Positions 42,283 through 51,656 of a stretch of DNA of 64,000 nt are shown in pieces. A model generated the notes under the pieces. The model had not been told where the DNA came from. It worked only from the letters and a program-made list of their open reading frames with translations, and did not search any database. Source of the DNA: Enterocloster alcoholdehydrogenati (GTDB taxonomy: Bacteria > Bacillota > Clostridia > Lachnospirales > Lachnospiraceae); assembly GCF_013282095.1 (NCBI RefSeq), contig NZ_BLTJ01000005.1, positions 208,830-272,829 on the forward strand. The letters run 5' to 3'. Position 1 is the stretch's first letter, and every line of letters begins with the position of its first letter. The position numbers and the translations under genes are program-made.

Positions 42283-42475
42283 GTTATGATTTCCTCCTGA
42301 ATTGGATTTGTCTTACATTCATTTGTGATGGTTCTATCATACATGAAAGTCCTGGTTTAATCCATATTGTAAATCCACAAACTTCAATTTTTGTATTTAG
42401 CTAAATTGTATATTCAACAAAAAAAATGTCCGATCTGTCAATTTATCCCAGAAGATTCCGTTAAATTTTTGTTTA

Positions 42476-43333
42476 TTATGTTATCCGGTTTTCTTTTTCT
42501 ATAAAGCCTTCTCCAAAAACTTCACGAGCGTCGCTGACGATGAAAAATGCCTGAGGATCAAACTCCCTTACAATGGCCTTAATCTCCACAATCTCCTTGC
42601 GGGAAACCACGCAGAACAGAAGATTTTTCTCTTCCATGGAGTACATTCCTCTGGCCCCGATGCTGGTAACTCCCCTCTCCAGCCGCTCCATCACCGCCCG
42701 GGCAATTCCCTTATCCTGCTTTGAAATGATCCAGGCCACTTTTGAAAATTTCATTCCTTCAATCAGGCTGTCCGTCACCTTTGCCAGACAGAAAATGGAA
42801 AGAAGGGCATAGAGAGAGGGCCTGATGCCGAATACGCACACGCCTGCCGCCACTATAATCCAATCCAGCACCTGCATGATCTGAGCCGAAGAATAGTGAC
42901 GCAGCCACCCCCGCATCAGCACTGCCAGCATATCCGTGCCGCCGGTAGTGCAGCCTCCTGCAAACACAAGCCCTGTTCCCAGACCGCTTATCAGCCCTCC
43001 AAACAGCGCCGACAGGATCATATCATCCTTTATCAGATTAAATTCAGGAAGAATGTAAAGGGCTGCTGACAGCAAGGCCGTTGAATACAGCGTCCTGCCT
43101 ATAAACTTCCATCCCATCATACGAAACGCAGCCAAAAACAGCGGGATATTAAAAACCGTGTTGGTCAGCCACAGGGGGATATCCCACAATTCCTTCAGGA
43201 TAATAGCCGCACCGGATACGCCCCCCGTAACCATGTTTACCGGATCAAAAATATTTTTAATGGCAAAGGCAATTAAAAATGTGCCTGCCGTGATGGCAAT
43301 ATACTCCCCGATCTGCCTCTTTTTTCCTGTCAC
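42476..43333 (-). CDS. YitT-family membrane protein
   Basis: 285 residues: five to six transmembrane helices (about 10-205; 'FDPVNMVTGGVSGAAIILKELWDIPLWLTNTVFNIPLF', 'GLGTGLVFAGGCTTGGTDMLAVLM') and a C-terminal cytosolic DUF2179 domain (about 210-275). The family's role is unknown. The GTG start at 43333 is chosen because AGGAGG lies seven bases upstream; the frame is open 33 codons further and contains an ATG whose ribosome site is too close. Confidence 0.85.
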   Translation of the reverse strand: MTGKKRQIGEYIAITAGTFLIAFAIKNIFDPVNMVTGGVSGAAIILKELWDIPLWLTNTVFNIPLFLAAFRMMGWKFIGRTLYSTALLSAALYILPEFNLIKDDMILSALFGGLISGLGTGLVFAGGCTTGGTDMLAVLMRGWLRHYSSAQIMQVLDWIIVAAGVCVFGIRPSLYALLSIFCLAKVTDSLIEGMKFSKVAWIISKQDKGIARAVMERLERGVTSIGARGMYSMEEKNLLFCVVSRKEIVEIKAIVREFDPQAFFIVSDAREVFGEGFIEKENRIT

Positions 43334-43491
43334 TTCGTCTCCTCCTGTCCGCCCGGACACAGACCGTTCCATGTCCTTTCTGTAAGAAAAAGAGCAGCCC
43401 ATCAACTGGAACTGCCCTGTGATCTCCACCATGTACCGCGAACCTTCGCAAGCTATGTATCACTCTCTGTACCTTATGGCAATACAGCCCG

Positions 43492-44325
43492 CTATATCCG
43501 CTCGATGGTCTTTTCCGTAATCCGTATCTTTCCTTCCTTTAAGAGACGGCCTACCGCCCTCTTAAAGGCATTTTTACTCATATTAAACTCCCGTAAGATG
43601 GTCTCAGGCCGCGCTTTGTCGTTAAATGGAAGAACGCCGTCAAACTCATCGATGGCCTGTAAGACAGCCTCCGCATCCGCCCCCATCTGAACATAAGCCT
43701 TTTCCCTCACGCACAGGTCAAGCTTTCCGTCCTCGCGAACCCGCATAACTCTGGCCTTTACCGGATCTCCCTCTCTGAAACGGCCATACATCTCGCTTTT
43801 AGGGATCAGGCCGTAATATTTGTTGTCCACTGCCACAAAGGCTCCGATGGCCTCATTGATCTCGTAAATAGTCCCTTCCACCCAGTCCTCTGCCTTGTAG
43901 GGAGACTCGCTGCTCATATGAGAATACACCTTCATCGTCGCTGCCAGACGGTGACTCTTGTCTACGTAAAGACACACCAGGCACTTCTCTCCCCGCCTTA
44001 CCGGATGCGTCTGCTCTTTAAACGGAAGAAGGAGATCCTTTTCCAGTCCCATATCCAGAAATGCTCCGATCTTCCCTACCTCTTTTACCTCCAGAATCGC
44101 CGTCTCCCCTACCTGAAGTTTCGGCATTCCGGTGGTGGCAATGAGACGGTCGGAAGAGTCCTTATATATAAAGACGCTTATCCGGTCCCCAATCCTGGCC
44201 CCTTCAGGCACTTTTTTCTTCGGAAGAAGGACTGCCGCCTCATCTCCCGCCTTCTCACTTAAGTATACACCGAACTCCTTTGTTCTTACGATCTCAAGTT
44301 CCTGTACTTTTCCTAATTCGATCAT
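43492..44325 (-). CDS. S1-like RNA-binding protein, CvfB/YitL family
   Basis: 277 residues. Three S1/OB-like RNA-binding modules (about 1-60, 65-135, 140-210; 'VGETAILEVKEVGKIGAFLDMGLEKDLLLPFKEQ', 'VEGTIYEINEAIGAFVAVDNKYYGLIPKSE') are followed by a C-terminal winged helix ('REFNMSKNAFKRAVGRLLKEGKIRITEKTI'). CvfB proteins affect virulence gene expression in staphylococci through RNA binding; the role here is unknown. The next gene starts 57 bases before on the same strand. Confidence 0.88.
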   Translation of the reverse strand: MIELGKVQELEIVRTKEFGVYLSEKAGDEAAVLLPKKKVPEGARIGDRISVFIYKDSSDRLIATTGMPKLQVGETAILEVKEVGKIGAFLDMGLEKDLLLPFKEQTHPVRRGEKCLVCLYVDKSHRLAATMKVYSHMSSESPYKAEDWVEGTIYEINEAIGAFVAVDNKYYGLIPKSEMYGRFREGDPVKARVMRVREDGKLDLCVREKAYVQMGADAEAVLQAIDEFDGVLPFNDKARPETILREFNMSKNAFKRAVGRLLKEGKIRITEKTIERI

Positions 44326-44382
44326 TCGTCATACTCCTCTTTTTACTGCCCTGCAAATACCACACGCCTGCACTGCCCATTC

Positions 44383-45093
44383 CTATCCCTGAAGCCATAC
44401 AGCGGCAAATAGCTCGCCTGTTTCATTTACCAGGGCCACAGTCCACTGGCCGGAACCGGAACAGCTGATCCTTGGGATCACTGTATCTCCCAAAAGCGCC
44501 GCCCTTTTATAGTCCGCCCGGATCTCCCGGATCCTAAGTCCCGGAGGGAGAGCGTCTTTGGCGATCTCTACATACTGAGCATTGTTCACATGATGGTTGG
44601 TGTCCAGATGGTGGCGGCCGATGATCACAGCCGAAGCTGTGTCATATTCCTCAGGAATCCTGATCTTTTTCGGCACCTCTCCCAGATCCAGGGGCGGCTC
44701 CGGCTCCCCGTAGGGCAGCATATCCTCCGGCTGTATCCTGGCAGGCATATTTTTCTCAGTGTCATAGAGAAACCACAAAGACAGCGCCCGCACCAGCGGC
44801 TGCTGCGCCTGGTCTAAAAGGACGAAGTTCCGGTATCCGTATATCCCCCTGGTACCGCAGTGCCAGGTTCCCACGGCGATCTCTTCTCCCAGTCTGGGGT
44901 AACGGTCAATGAGGATCCGCCAGCTGGATAAAAGCCATGCCCTGTTTCTTCCTGTGAGAAAATCCACGCCGGCATGGCGATCCTCGGACTGAAACGTACT
45001 GCAGTCCTGCATATAATTGATAATCCCCGGCACACTCAGACGTCCTGTCTCATCCGTCTCGCTGTACCGGATCCTGCTGTTAAACTGATACAT
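44383..45093 (-). CDS. acyl-ACP thioesterase
   Basis: 236-residue double hotdog enzyme of the bacterial FatA/FatB-like family (TesA-like acyl-ACP hydrolase) that releases fatty acids from acyl carrier protein. Seen: 'IRYSETDETGRLSVPGIINYMQDCS' (first hotdog, residues about 6-30), 'WLLSSWRILIDRYPRLGEEIAVGTWHCG', and the second hotdog with the catalytic Asn/His region 'HLDTNHHVNNAQYVEIAKDAL'. Start at 45093 fits family N-termini; the ribosome site (GGAG, about 14 bases before) is weak, so the start is less certain. Confidence 0.85.
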   Translation of the reverse strand: MYQFNSRIRYSETDETGRLSVPGIINYMQDCSTFQSEDRHAGVDFLTGRNRAWLLSSWRILIDRYPRLGEEIAVGTWHCGTRGIYGYRNFVLLDQAQQPLVRALSLWFLYDTEKNMPARIQPEDMLPYGEPEPPLDLGEVPKKIRIPEEYDTASAVIIGRHHLDTNHHVNNAQYVEIAKDALPPGLRIREIRADYKRAALLGDTVIPRISCSGSGQWTVALVNETGELFAAVWLQG

Positions 45094-45230
45094 AGCTGTC
45101 TCTTTCTCCTGGTTCTTTCCCATTTTCATAGTATACCACATTACGCAGCGGTGATACAAGCTGTGGATGAAAAAAGGGATTCTGTAAAACAAAAAACCTC
45201 CAAATGCTTCTGCATCTGAAGGCTCTTAAA

Positions 45231-45302
45231 CTGGGCTACAAGGATTCGAACCTTGAAATGACGGAGTCAGAGTCCGTTGCCTTACCATTTGGCGATAGCC
45301 CA
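45231..45302 (-). tRNA. tRNA-Gln (anticodon CTG), copy 1
   Basis: Cloverleaf with acceptor TGGGCTA/TAGCCCA, anticodon stem ACGGA/TCCGT and loop CTCTGAC, T arm AGGTTCGAATCCT. Anticodon CUG reads CAG. CCA is not encoded. Confidence 0.94.
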
Positions 45303-45341
45303 CTATTGAATTGTATACAGGATATGTAAAATATCCTTAAG

Positions 45342-45413
45342 CTGGGCTACAAGGATTCGAACCTTGAAATGACGGAGTCAGAGTCCGTTGCCTTACCATT
45401 TGGCGATAGCCCA
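45342..45413 (-). tRNA. tRNA-Gln (anticodon CTG), copy 2
   Basis: Identical over 72 bases to the copy ending at 45302; only 39 bases separate them. Confidence 0.94.
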
Positions 45414-45513
45414 TTAGTTCAGTCAGATGCCATATTCACAACTGCGAAAACAATTATACACAGTATGACGAATTTCGTCAAGCACTTTTTATAAAAACTG
45501 AAACGTTTCTAAG

Positions 45514-45585
45514 CTGGGCTACAAGGATTCGAACCTTGAAATGACGGAGTCAGAGTCCGTTGCCTTACCATTTGGCGATAGCCCA
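45514..45585 (-). tRNA. tRNA-Gln (anticodon CTG), copy 3
   Basis: Identical over 72 bases to the other two copies; 100 bases from copy 2. The spacers between copies are unlike each other. Confidence 0.94.
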
Positions 45586-45710
45586 TTAATGCAACGTCAT
45601 GTATTATACCTCAGCCATAAGACTCCGTCAAGTATTTTTTTGAGTTTTTACCACGTTTCCATCCGTGTCATGGCTTTTGTCCGGACTCTGCCCATCGCCT
45701 TTGTCTTTCT

Positions 45711-46496
45711 CTATATTGCCCGCATTTGTCCAAGAAGCGCCGCCGGTTCTTTTGACCGCATCAGAAATTCTCCTACTAAAACTGCATCCGCCCCTGCATT
45801 TTTAAGTTTGTTTACATCCTCCAAAGAAGCCACGCCAGACTCTGCCACAAAGATCTTATCTGAGGGTATTCGCTCCCTTAACCGTGCCGCGTTGGAAATA
45901 TCCACGGTAAAATCCTTTAAATTTCGGTTATTTACCCCTATTACCCTTGCTCCGGCCTTCAGGGCCGACTTAATCTCCTCCTCATTATGAGTCTCCACCA
46001 GAGCTGTAATCCCCAGCCGGTCACAGACGGCAAGATAGCTTTGGAGCCTTCTGGTGTCTAAAAGCGTGCAGATCAGCAGCACTGCGTCGGCCCCCATAAG
46101 AAAAGCCTGATAAATCTGATAATCATCCACAGTAAAATCCTTACGGAGCATGGGAATACGGATAGCAGTACGGATTTCCCCGAAAATTTCATCCGATCCC
46201 ATAAACCATCTGGGTTCTGTCAGGCAGGACACCGCATCTGCGCCTCCCGATTCATAAGACTGTGCGATCTTTATATATGGAAACGCTGCATCAATCACCC
46301 CTTTGGAGGGTGAAGCCTTCTTAATCTCGCAGATCAGGGAAAGCCCTCCTTTTTTTAAGGCATTTTCAAATCGGAATGTCCCTGTCTGCCGGGAAAGAGC
46401 CCTGGATATAAGCTCCTCCTTTGAAGCTCTTTGCATATCCCTTTTTACACGCTCTGCGGCATACTCTGCCAGTTCATTTAAGATTGTCTGGTTCAT
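45711..46496 (-). CDS. trpC: indole-3-glycerol phosphate synthase
   Basis: 261-residue (beta/alpha)8 enzyme converting carboxyphenylaminodeoxyribulose phosphate to indole-3-glycerol phosphate. Seen: 'LICEIKKASPSKGVI' with catalytic Glu and Lys (about 53-67), 'LRKDFTVDDYQIYQA', 'ALVETHNEEEI', 'IGVNNRNL' and 'FVAESGV'. It is the third gene of trpB-trpA-trpC, after a 47-base gap. trpE, trpG, trpD and trpF are not in the window. Confidence 0.96.
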   Translation of the reverse strand: MNQTILNELAEYAAERVKRDMQRASKEELISRALSRQTGTFRFENALKKGGLSLICEIKKASPSKGVIDAAFPYIKIAQSYESGGADAVSCLTEPRWFMGSDEIFGEIRTAIRIPMLRKDFTVDDYQIYQAFLMGADAVLLICTLLDTRRLQSYLAVCDRLGITALVETHNEEEIKSALKAGARVIGVNNRNLKDFTVDISNAARLRERIPSDKIFVAESGVASLEDVNKLKNAGADAVLVGEFLMRSKEPAALLGQMRAI

Positions 46497-46542
46497 TTAA
46501 GCTCCTCCTTCGATTTTTCCTGCCGCCGGTTTGCCTTCCGGC

Positions 46543-47325
46543 TTACCCGGCCGCCCGGTTCACCGCTGCCTTCATGGCTCTTACATACTCCTGAATATAG
46601 GGCGTGCTGCCTCTTCCATGTTCCGCCGTCAGCTTCACAATGGCGCTTCCTACGATGGCTCCATCTGCCAGAGCCCCCATCTGCCCGGCCTGCTCTGGTG
46701 TTGAAATTCCAAATCCCATCGCACAGGGCGTATCCGTCACAGCACGGATCTGCCGTATAACCGTTTCAAGATCCGTGGTAATCTCATTTCTCATTCCGGT
46801 CACTCCCAGAGATGAGACCACATAGATAAAGCCTTTGGCCTCTTTTGCTATTTTCTGGATCCGCTGTCTGGAGGTGGGCGCCACCATGGAGATCAGATCC
46901 AGACCATATGCTTTGCAAAGAGGCTCAAATTCTTCTTTTTCCTCAAAGGGCACATCCGGCAGGATCAGACCATCAATGCCGATCCGCGCCGCCTCACGTA
47001 TAAAAGCCTCAGAACCATAGGAAAATACCACATTGGCATAGGTCATAAATACCAGAGGAACCATTACATTTTTTCTCAGCCGTTCCACCATTCCAAATAT
47101 CCGATCCGTAGTCGCTCCTTGTTCCAGCGCTCTGGCGCTGGCCGCCTGGATCACCGGCCCCTCAGCCGTAGGATCTGAAAACGGGATCCCAAGCTCAATC
47201 ATGTCCGCTCCTGCCTCTGCCATGGCCTTTACCAGTCTCTCCGTTGTCTCCAGATCCGGATCCCCGCAGGTAATAAATGGAATAAATGCCTTTCCCCCTG
47301 CAAATGCATTTTTTATCTTACTCAT
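46543..47325 (-). CDS. trpA: tryptophan synthase alpha subunit
   Basis: 260-residue TIM barrel that cleaves indole-3-glycerol phosphate to indole. Seen: catalytic Glu in '[19 protein letters not shown]' (residues about 47-65) and Asp in '[11 protein letters not shown]', plus phosphate-binding 'GFGIST' and '[10 protein letters not shown]'. The start ATG at 47325 overlaps the trpB stop (ATGAGTAA) and has GGGGAGG upstream. Co-translated with trpB. Confidence 0.97.
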   Translation of the reverse strand: MSKIKNAFAGGKAFIPFITCGDPDLETTERLVKAMAEAGADMIELGIPFSDPTAEGPVIQAASARALEQGATTDRIFGMVERLRKNVMVPLVFMTYANVVFSYGSEAFIREAARIGIDGLILPDVPFEEKEEFEPLCKAYGLDLISMVAPTSRQRIQKIAKEAKGFIYVVSSLGVTGMRNEITTDLETVIRQIRAVTDTPCAMGFGISTPEQAGQMGALADGAIVGSAIVKLTAEHGRGSTPYIQEYVRAMKAAVNRAAG

Positions 47326-48508
47326 AAATATCCTCCCCTCTGTATCTTGCAATAGCCGCGCAGTCCTTATCGCCTCTTCCTGAAATATTTACTACAAGAA
47401 TCTGATCCCTTCCCATCTGAGGTGCCAGTTTTCTGGCATATGCCACTGCATGGGCTGACTCAATGGCAGGTATGATGCCCTCGGTTCGGGCCAGATATTC
47501 AAAACCAGCCACCGCCTCGTCATCGGTCACGGCCACATATTCCGCCCGGCCCTGGTCATGGAGCATGGCGTGCTCCGGCCCAATGCCCGGATAATCCAAA
47601 CCTGCGGAAATGGAATAAACAGGAGCGATCTGTCCATAGGAATCCTGGCAGAAATAAGACTTCATTCCATGAAAGATGCCAAGGCGCCCCACAGCAATAG
47701 TAGCCGCTGTCTTAGGCGTATCTGCGCCCCGGCCCGCTGCCTCACAGCCAATCAGGCGCACCGATGGATCGTCAATAAAATGATAGAATGCGCCGATGGC
47801 ATTGGAGCCGCCGCCTACGCAGGCCAGGACGGCATCGGGGAGACGGCCTTCTTTTCGGGCCAGCTGCTCCTTAATCTCCTTTGAAATCACCGCCTGAAAA
47901 TCTCTTACAATCGTCGGAAACGGATGAGGCCCCATAACAGAACCCAGGCAGTAATGTGTATCGCTTATCCTTCGAGTCCACTCTCTAAAGCAGGCAGAGC
48001 AGGCATCCTTTAAGGTTCCGGTTCCTTCTGTTACCGGAATCACCTCAGCCCCCAGCAGGCGCATCCTGTATACATTTAGAGCCTGACGAATGGTATCCTC
48101 CTTTCCCATATAGACCACACATTCCATTCCCATCAGGGCTGCCGCCGTAGCAGTGGCCACCCCATGCTGGCCGGCTCCCGTCTCTGCGATCAGGCGTGTC
48201 TTTCCCATTCTCTTTGCAAGAAGGGCCTGACCCAGGACATTATTGATCTTGTGCGCTCCCGTGTGATTTAAGTCCTCGCGCTTTAAATAGATTTTAGCCC
48301 CCTTCAGATCCTCTGTCATCTTCTCTGCAAAATAGAGACGGCTTGGGCGGCCTGCATAATCATTTAAAAGCTCCGTCAGTTCTTTCTGAAAACCGGGGTC
48401 ATTTTTATAATGCTCATATGCCTCCTCCAGCTCTGTCACTGCATTCATAAGGGTTTCGGGGATGTACTGTCCTCCATGGATTCCAAAGCGTCCTCTTTTT
48501 TCTGCCAT
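47318..48508 (-). CDS. trpB: tryptophan synthase beta subunit
   Basis: 396-residue PLP enzyme condensing indole and serine. Seen: PLP lysine in 'HTGAHKINN' (about 84-92), '[13 protein letters not shown]' and the phosphate cup '[10 protein letters not shown]'. The start at 48508 has AGGAGG eight bases upstream; the frame is open further into the T-box leader and must not be translated. First gene of the operon. Confidence 0.97.
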   Translation of the reverse strand: MAEKRGRFGIHGGQYIPETLMNAVTELEEAYEHYKNDPGFQKELTELLNDYAGRPSRLYFAEKMTEDLKGAKIYLKREDLNHTGAHKINNVLGQALLAKRMGKTRLIAETGAGQHGVATATAAALMGMECVVYMGKEDTIRQALNVYRMRLLGAEVIPVTEGTGTLKDACSACFREWTRRISDTHYCLGSVMGPHPFPTIVRDFQAVISKEIKEQLARKEGRLPDAVLACVGGGSNAIGAFYHFIDDPSVRLIGCEAAGRGADTPKTAATIAVGRLGIFHGMKSYFCQDSYGQIAPVYSISAGLDYPGIGPEHAMLHDQGRAEYVAVTDDEAVAGFEYLARTEGIIPAIESAHAVAYARKLAPQMGRDQILVVNISGRGDKDCAAIARYRGEDIYE

Positions 48509-48621
48509 ATCATTTACCTCCTCAATTGTCAGAACGTTCTCACTTTTTGTTCCATAAAACCTGCGTCTGCCGCCCGCCGGCCCTTTCCTGCCGCCCGACG
48601 ATTTAGGGAATACACGGCAAC

Positions 48622-48905
48622 AAAAAGTCCCTGATGATAGAATATCATCAGGGACGGAATAAACCGCGGTGCCACCTCTGTTCACAAAAAATGTGCGCTC
48701 TGCATAGTACAATCATACTATCGGCTGCTAACGTAAGCCTCACGTCGCAGAATACTCAGATCTCTCCTTTGACTGCGCCCTCAACGGTCCATTTGACAAT
48801 CTGGGGTCTGCCTGTTTCTCATCATCACAGGCTCTCTGTGAGGCCATAACTGCCGTTATCTCCGTTTCAACGGTTTCGCTGATTAAGTTAGTAAAAATAT
48901 AGCAC
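48622..48905 (-). ncRNA. T-box leader, tryptophan-type
   Basis: The minus strand carries the T-box core AGGTGGCACCGCGGT (48678-48664), a terminator GTCCCTGATGATA...TATCATCAGGGAC followed by five T, and an upstream Stem I region of about 200 bases. A TGG triplet followed by A (48791-48789) lies where a specifier loop is expected. It should sense uncharged tRNA-Trp and permit trpBAC expression when Trp is short. The assignment of the specifier is from sequence and downstream genes, not from a computed fold. Confidence 0.88.
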
Positions 48906-48920
48906 TCTCATTTTTATCTG

Positions 48921-49460
48921 TCAAGCATCTTTTTCTGCATTCCGCAAAATTTTCTGCAATTTCCTCATAGAGCGGTTATATTTTGACAGTTCTGTTGCCA
49001 GAGGAAGGTTCATGGCCCTGGCCACCTCCCGATGCTTTAAGCCTGCCGCAACATAAAGCAGTACGATCTGGCGATCCTCCTCCCTTAAGGCATCCAGTGC
49101 ATCCAGAAGAACCCTGCGGTCTGCAGCCTGCTCTAACACAAGTGAAACCTGCCCCTCTTCTCTTTTCTCCTGTTCCATTCCCTCTAAATCCGTCTCCCGT
49201 TTTCGCTGCCTAAAGCGCATATAGCACAGATGTCTTGCAATGGTAAACACCCAGGCCAGAGGCTTTCCCTGGTTTTCATAAGACGACGCACTGTCCCAGA
49301 CTGCCAAAAAGGTGTCCTGCATCAGATCCTCCGCTTCATGGGGATCTTTTGTAAGGGACAGGATAAAGCTGTACACCGGCCCGGCCGCCTCCTGATAAAA
49401 AAGGCGGAAGGCCTCTCTGTCTCCTTCCGCTATGTTTTGTATCCATTCTTCCTGAATCAA
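48921..49460 (-). CDS. ECF-type RNA polymerase sigma factor
   Basis: 179 residues with region 2 (about 10-85, 'FYQEAAGPVYSFILSLTKDPHEAEDLMQDTFLAVWDSASSYENQGKPLAWVFTIARHLCYMRFRQRKRE') and region 4 (about 115-170, 'LREEDRQIVLLYVAAGLKHREVARAMNLPLATELSKYNRSMRKLQKIL'). No anti-sigma factor gene is adjacent: the next gene is the trp T-box leader, and the upstream neighbour is a metal exporter. The gene may be regulated by a remote anti-sigma factor or by expression only. Confidence 0.88.
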   Translation of the reverse strand: MIQEEWIQNIAEGDREAFRLFYQEAAGPVYSFILSLTKDPHEAEDLMQDTFLAVWDSASSYENQGKPLAWVFTIARHLCYMRFRQRKRETDLEGMEQEKREEGQVSLVLEQAADRRVLLDALDALREEDRQIVLLYVAAGLKHREVARAMNLPLATELSKYNRSMRKLQKILRNAEKDA

Positions 49461-49513
49461 GTTTATTCCCCCTTGCGGAGATCAGCTCTTTTTCCGGGGC
49501 TGTTTCCCGTCCT

Positions 49514-50692
49514 TTAAGACTCTGACAGATAGCTGTTTTCTACTGTGATCGCACAGCGGCAGTCCGGGTCTCTTCTGCGCATCTCATTGCTGATCCTTGC
49601 TTTCAGTTTTCCCACTGCGCTGCCTTTATATTCCCTTGGAACCACCAGATCAAAAATAAGACATACATTCTTATCCTTTCCTACCATACGAAAATCATGA
49701 AAATTCAGCCGCACATCCACATCAAACAATACTTTTTCCAATATTTTCCTGTAAGTATTCAGCCGCTCATTATCCGTTTCCACCGGATCCATGTGGATCA
49801 CCAAAAGCAGTCCCATTTTTCGGGCCGCCTCACGCTCGATCCTGTCTACAATGGCATGAGATACAGCGATATCGGTGCTGGCTGATACTTCCGCATGGAT
49901 GGAAGCCATGCTTTTGGAGGGGCCGTAATTATGGACGATCAGATCATGGGTACCAAGAATACCGTCAAAGCTCTCCACAAAGTTTGATATATCCTTATAT
50001 ACCTCCGGCGGGATCGCCTCTCCAATCAGGGGAGCCAGCGTGTCCTTTGCAATGCTGTAGCCTGCAAAAAGAACGGCTAACGACACTAAAAGTCCGGTAA
50101 TTCCATCAATATTAAGTCCCCAGATTCCAAATATTACCAGAGAAAGCATCGCAGCTCCCGTGGTGATCACATCTCCCATGGCATCGGCTGCCGTAGCCAG
50201 CATTACCTTGGAGTTGATCCGCTTTCCCAGCTTACGGTTAAATGCCGACAGCCAGAATTTCACACCAATGGACAGGAGCAGGATAATGACAGAAATCCAT
50301 TTAAACGTCATGTCCTCAGGATGAAGGATCTTTCCCACTGAGGACTTAAACAGTGAAAATCCCACCTGGATCACAAGAAATGCCACGATAAAAGCGGAGA
50401 TATACTCAATACGTCCATGGCCGAAGGGATGATCGTCATCCGCAGGCTTTCCCGCCATCCTTACGCCGATAAAGCCGATGATGGAAGAAGCCGCATCCGA
50501 TAAATTATTAAACGCATCTGCCATAACGGAGACGCTATTGACCAGAAGGCCAATAAAAAGCTTGGCTGCAAAAAGAAGGATATTGCAGCAGATTCCAACC
50601 ATACTGGCCAGAACGCCGTATGAGGTCCGCACCTCCTCTTTTTCCGTCTGCTCATACTGTTTCACAAAATGTTTCACCAGAAATTCCGTCAT
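49514..50692 (-). CDS. cation diffusion facilitator (CDF) metal exporter
   Basis: 392 residues: six transmembrane helices (about 22-215) with the CDF metal-site motifs 'SVSVMADAFNNLSDAASSIIGFIG', 'DDHPFGHGRIEYISA' and 'LATAADAMGDVITT', then a C-terminal cytosolic ferredoxin-like dimerisation domain (about 215-300) and an extra tail of about 90 residues. It exports Zn2+, Mn2+ or Fe2+ by proton exchange. Its ATG overlaps the truA stop codon. Confidence 0.92.
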   Translation of the reverse strand: MTEFLVKHFVKQYEQTEKEEVRTSYGVLASMVGICCNILLFAAKLFIGLLVNSVSVMADAFNNLSDAASSIIGFIGVRMAGKPADDDHPFGHGRIEYISAFIVAFLVIQVGFSLFKSSVGKILHPEDMTFKWISVIILLLSIGVKFWLSAFNRKLGKRINSKVMLATAADAMGDVITTGAAMLSLVIFGIWGLNIDGITGLLVSLAVLFAGYSIAKDTLAPLIGEAIPPEVYKDISNFVESFDGILGTHDLIVHNYGPSKSMASIHAEVSASTDIAVSHAIVDRIEREAARKMGLLLVIHMDPVETDNERLNTYRKILEKVLFDVDVRLNFHDFRMVGKDKNVCLIFDLVVPREYKGSAVGKLKARISNEMRRRDPDCRCAITVENSYLSES

Positions 50693-51450
50693 ATTTCCTC
50701 ACCATATTCTACCTTCTCCAGAAAAAGCCCCTGAGCCGGAGCCGTAAATCCCGCCGCCTGACGGTCTTTGGCCTCTAAAATCTCCCTCATCTCATCCGGG
50801 CGTTTCTTTCCTGAACCAACCTCAATCAACGTTCCGGTCAAAATACGCACCATCTGCTGCAAAAAGCCGTTTCCCGTGTAACGGATATGAAGCCCCGTAT
50901 CTCCTGTAGGTTCAAAGCCAATAGACTCAATGGTGCGGACTGTGGATTTTTTCATGCGGCTGTTGCCGCAGAAGCTTTTAAAATCATGGGTGCCCGTAAG
51001 GCAGACAGCCGCCTCTTCCATTTTCACAAGATCCAGAGGCTGACCAAGGCCGTAATAGTATCCTCTCTGAAATACGTCCTTTTTCGCCCCCATCTCGATC
51101 TGATAACGGTAGGTCTTTCTCAACGCGCTTAAACGGCTGTGAAAACGTTCCGGTACGGTTTCACATGAAAGAACTGCTATATCCTCCGGAAGATAGGCGT
51201 TAACATATTCTCTGATCTGCCGGCTTCTATCCTCATAAGGATCCTTCTGCTTTAAGTGGAAATTAGCCGTCTGTCCCTCTGCATGAACCCCTGCATCCGT
51301 ACGTCCGGAGCCAAAAACCTCCACCTTCTCCCCCGACATCCGAGTCAGGATCTGCTCTAATTTTCCCTGAATCGTCCGATCTGTATTTCCCTGTCTCTGC
51401 CAACCGTTGTACCGTGTGCCATCATAGGCCAGGATCACCTTATAATTCAT
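50689..51450 (-). CDS. truA: tRNA pseudouridine(38-40) synthase TruA
   Basis: 253-residue cytosolic RNA-modifying enzyme. Seen: 'LAYDGTRYNGWQRQGNTDRTIQGKLE' (about 7-32), catalytic Asp in 'GSGRTDAGVHAEGQ' (about 48-61), 'YRYQIEMG' and 'RYTGNGFLQQMVRILTGTLIEVGSGKK'. Its stop overlaps the start of the CDF gene. Here it is not next to ecf or rplM genes as it often is in Firmicutes. Confidence 0.96.
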   Translation of the reverse strand: MNYKVILAYDGTRYNGWQRQGNTDRTIQGKLEQILTRMSGEKVEVFGSGRTDAGVHAEGQTANFHLKQKDPYEDRSRQIREYVNAYLPEDIAVLSCETVPERFHSRLSALRKTYRYQIEMGAKKDVFQRGYYYGLGQPLDLVKMEEAAVCLTGTHDFKSFCGNSRMKKSTVRTIESIGFEPTGDTGLHIRYTGNGFLQQMVRILTGTLIEVGSGKKRPDEMREILEAKDRQAAGFTAPAQGLFLEKVEYGEEI

Positions 51451-51465
51451 CTGCGTTGTCCTTTC

Positions 51466-51567
51466 TTATCCTTTCCTGTCCAGGATACCGCTTTGCTTTA
51501 CCATTTTCTCCCACTGGCCGAACGTCCTGGGAATATCCTCTGTCTGCGGGATATTGGGCGCGTACAT
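51466..51567 (-). CDS. possible 33-residue ORF or gene remnant upstream of truA
   Basis: ATG-led frame, product begins 'MYAPNIPQTEDIPRTFGQWE' and ends 'KQSGILDRKG'. The composition is protein-like and the frame stops 16 bases before truA. A longer overlapping frame in another phase (51440-51637) also exists, so either could be chance. No good ribosome site. I do not recognise it. Confidence 0.25.
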   Translation of the reverse strand: MYAPNIPQTEDIPRTFGQWEKMVKQSGILDRKG

Positions 51568-51595
51568 CTGCCTCACTGTTCATACAGAGAAAACA

Positions 51596-51627
51596 GGCGG
51601 GACCGTCCATTACGGTATCCCGCCTAT
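51596..51627 (-). terminator. terminator-like hairpin after the siderophore operon
   Basis: AGGCGGGA...TCCCGCCT arms with an inner CGT/ACG pair form a GC-rich hairpin 30-60 bases beyond the lipoprotein stop, followed on the minus strand by TGTTTTCT. Confidence 0.6.
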
Positions 51628-51656
51628 TATAGTACAAAAGCCTGGCTATTACAACT

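Noticed and set aside
45231..45585. Regularly spaced identical blocks as a CRISPR array
   Set aside because: The 72-base units fold as tRNA-Gln and the spacers are not of uniform length; no cas genes anywhere.
48509..48712. 68-residue N-terminal extension of TrpB
   Set aside because: This stretch is the T-box terminator region and leader; TrpB starts at the AGGAGG-preceded ATG at 48508.
51440..51637. 65-codon minus-strand frame upstream of truA
   Set aside because: It overlaps the siderophore operon's hairpin and the truA start in a different phase and has no ribosome site; the shorter frame at 51466-51567 looks no better than tentative.
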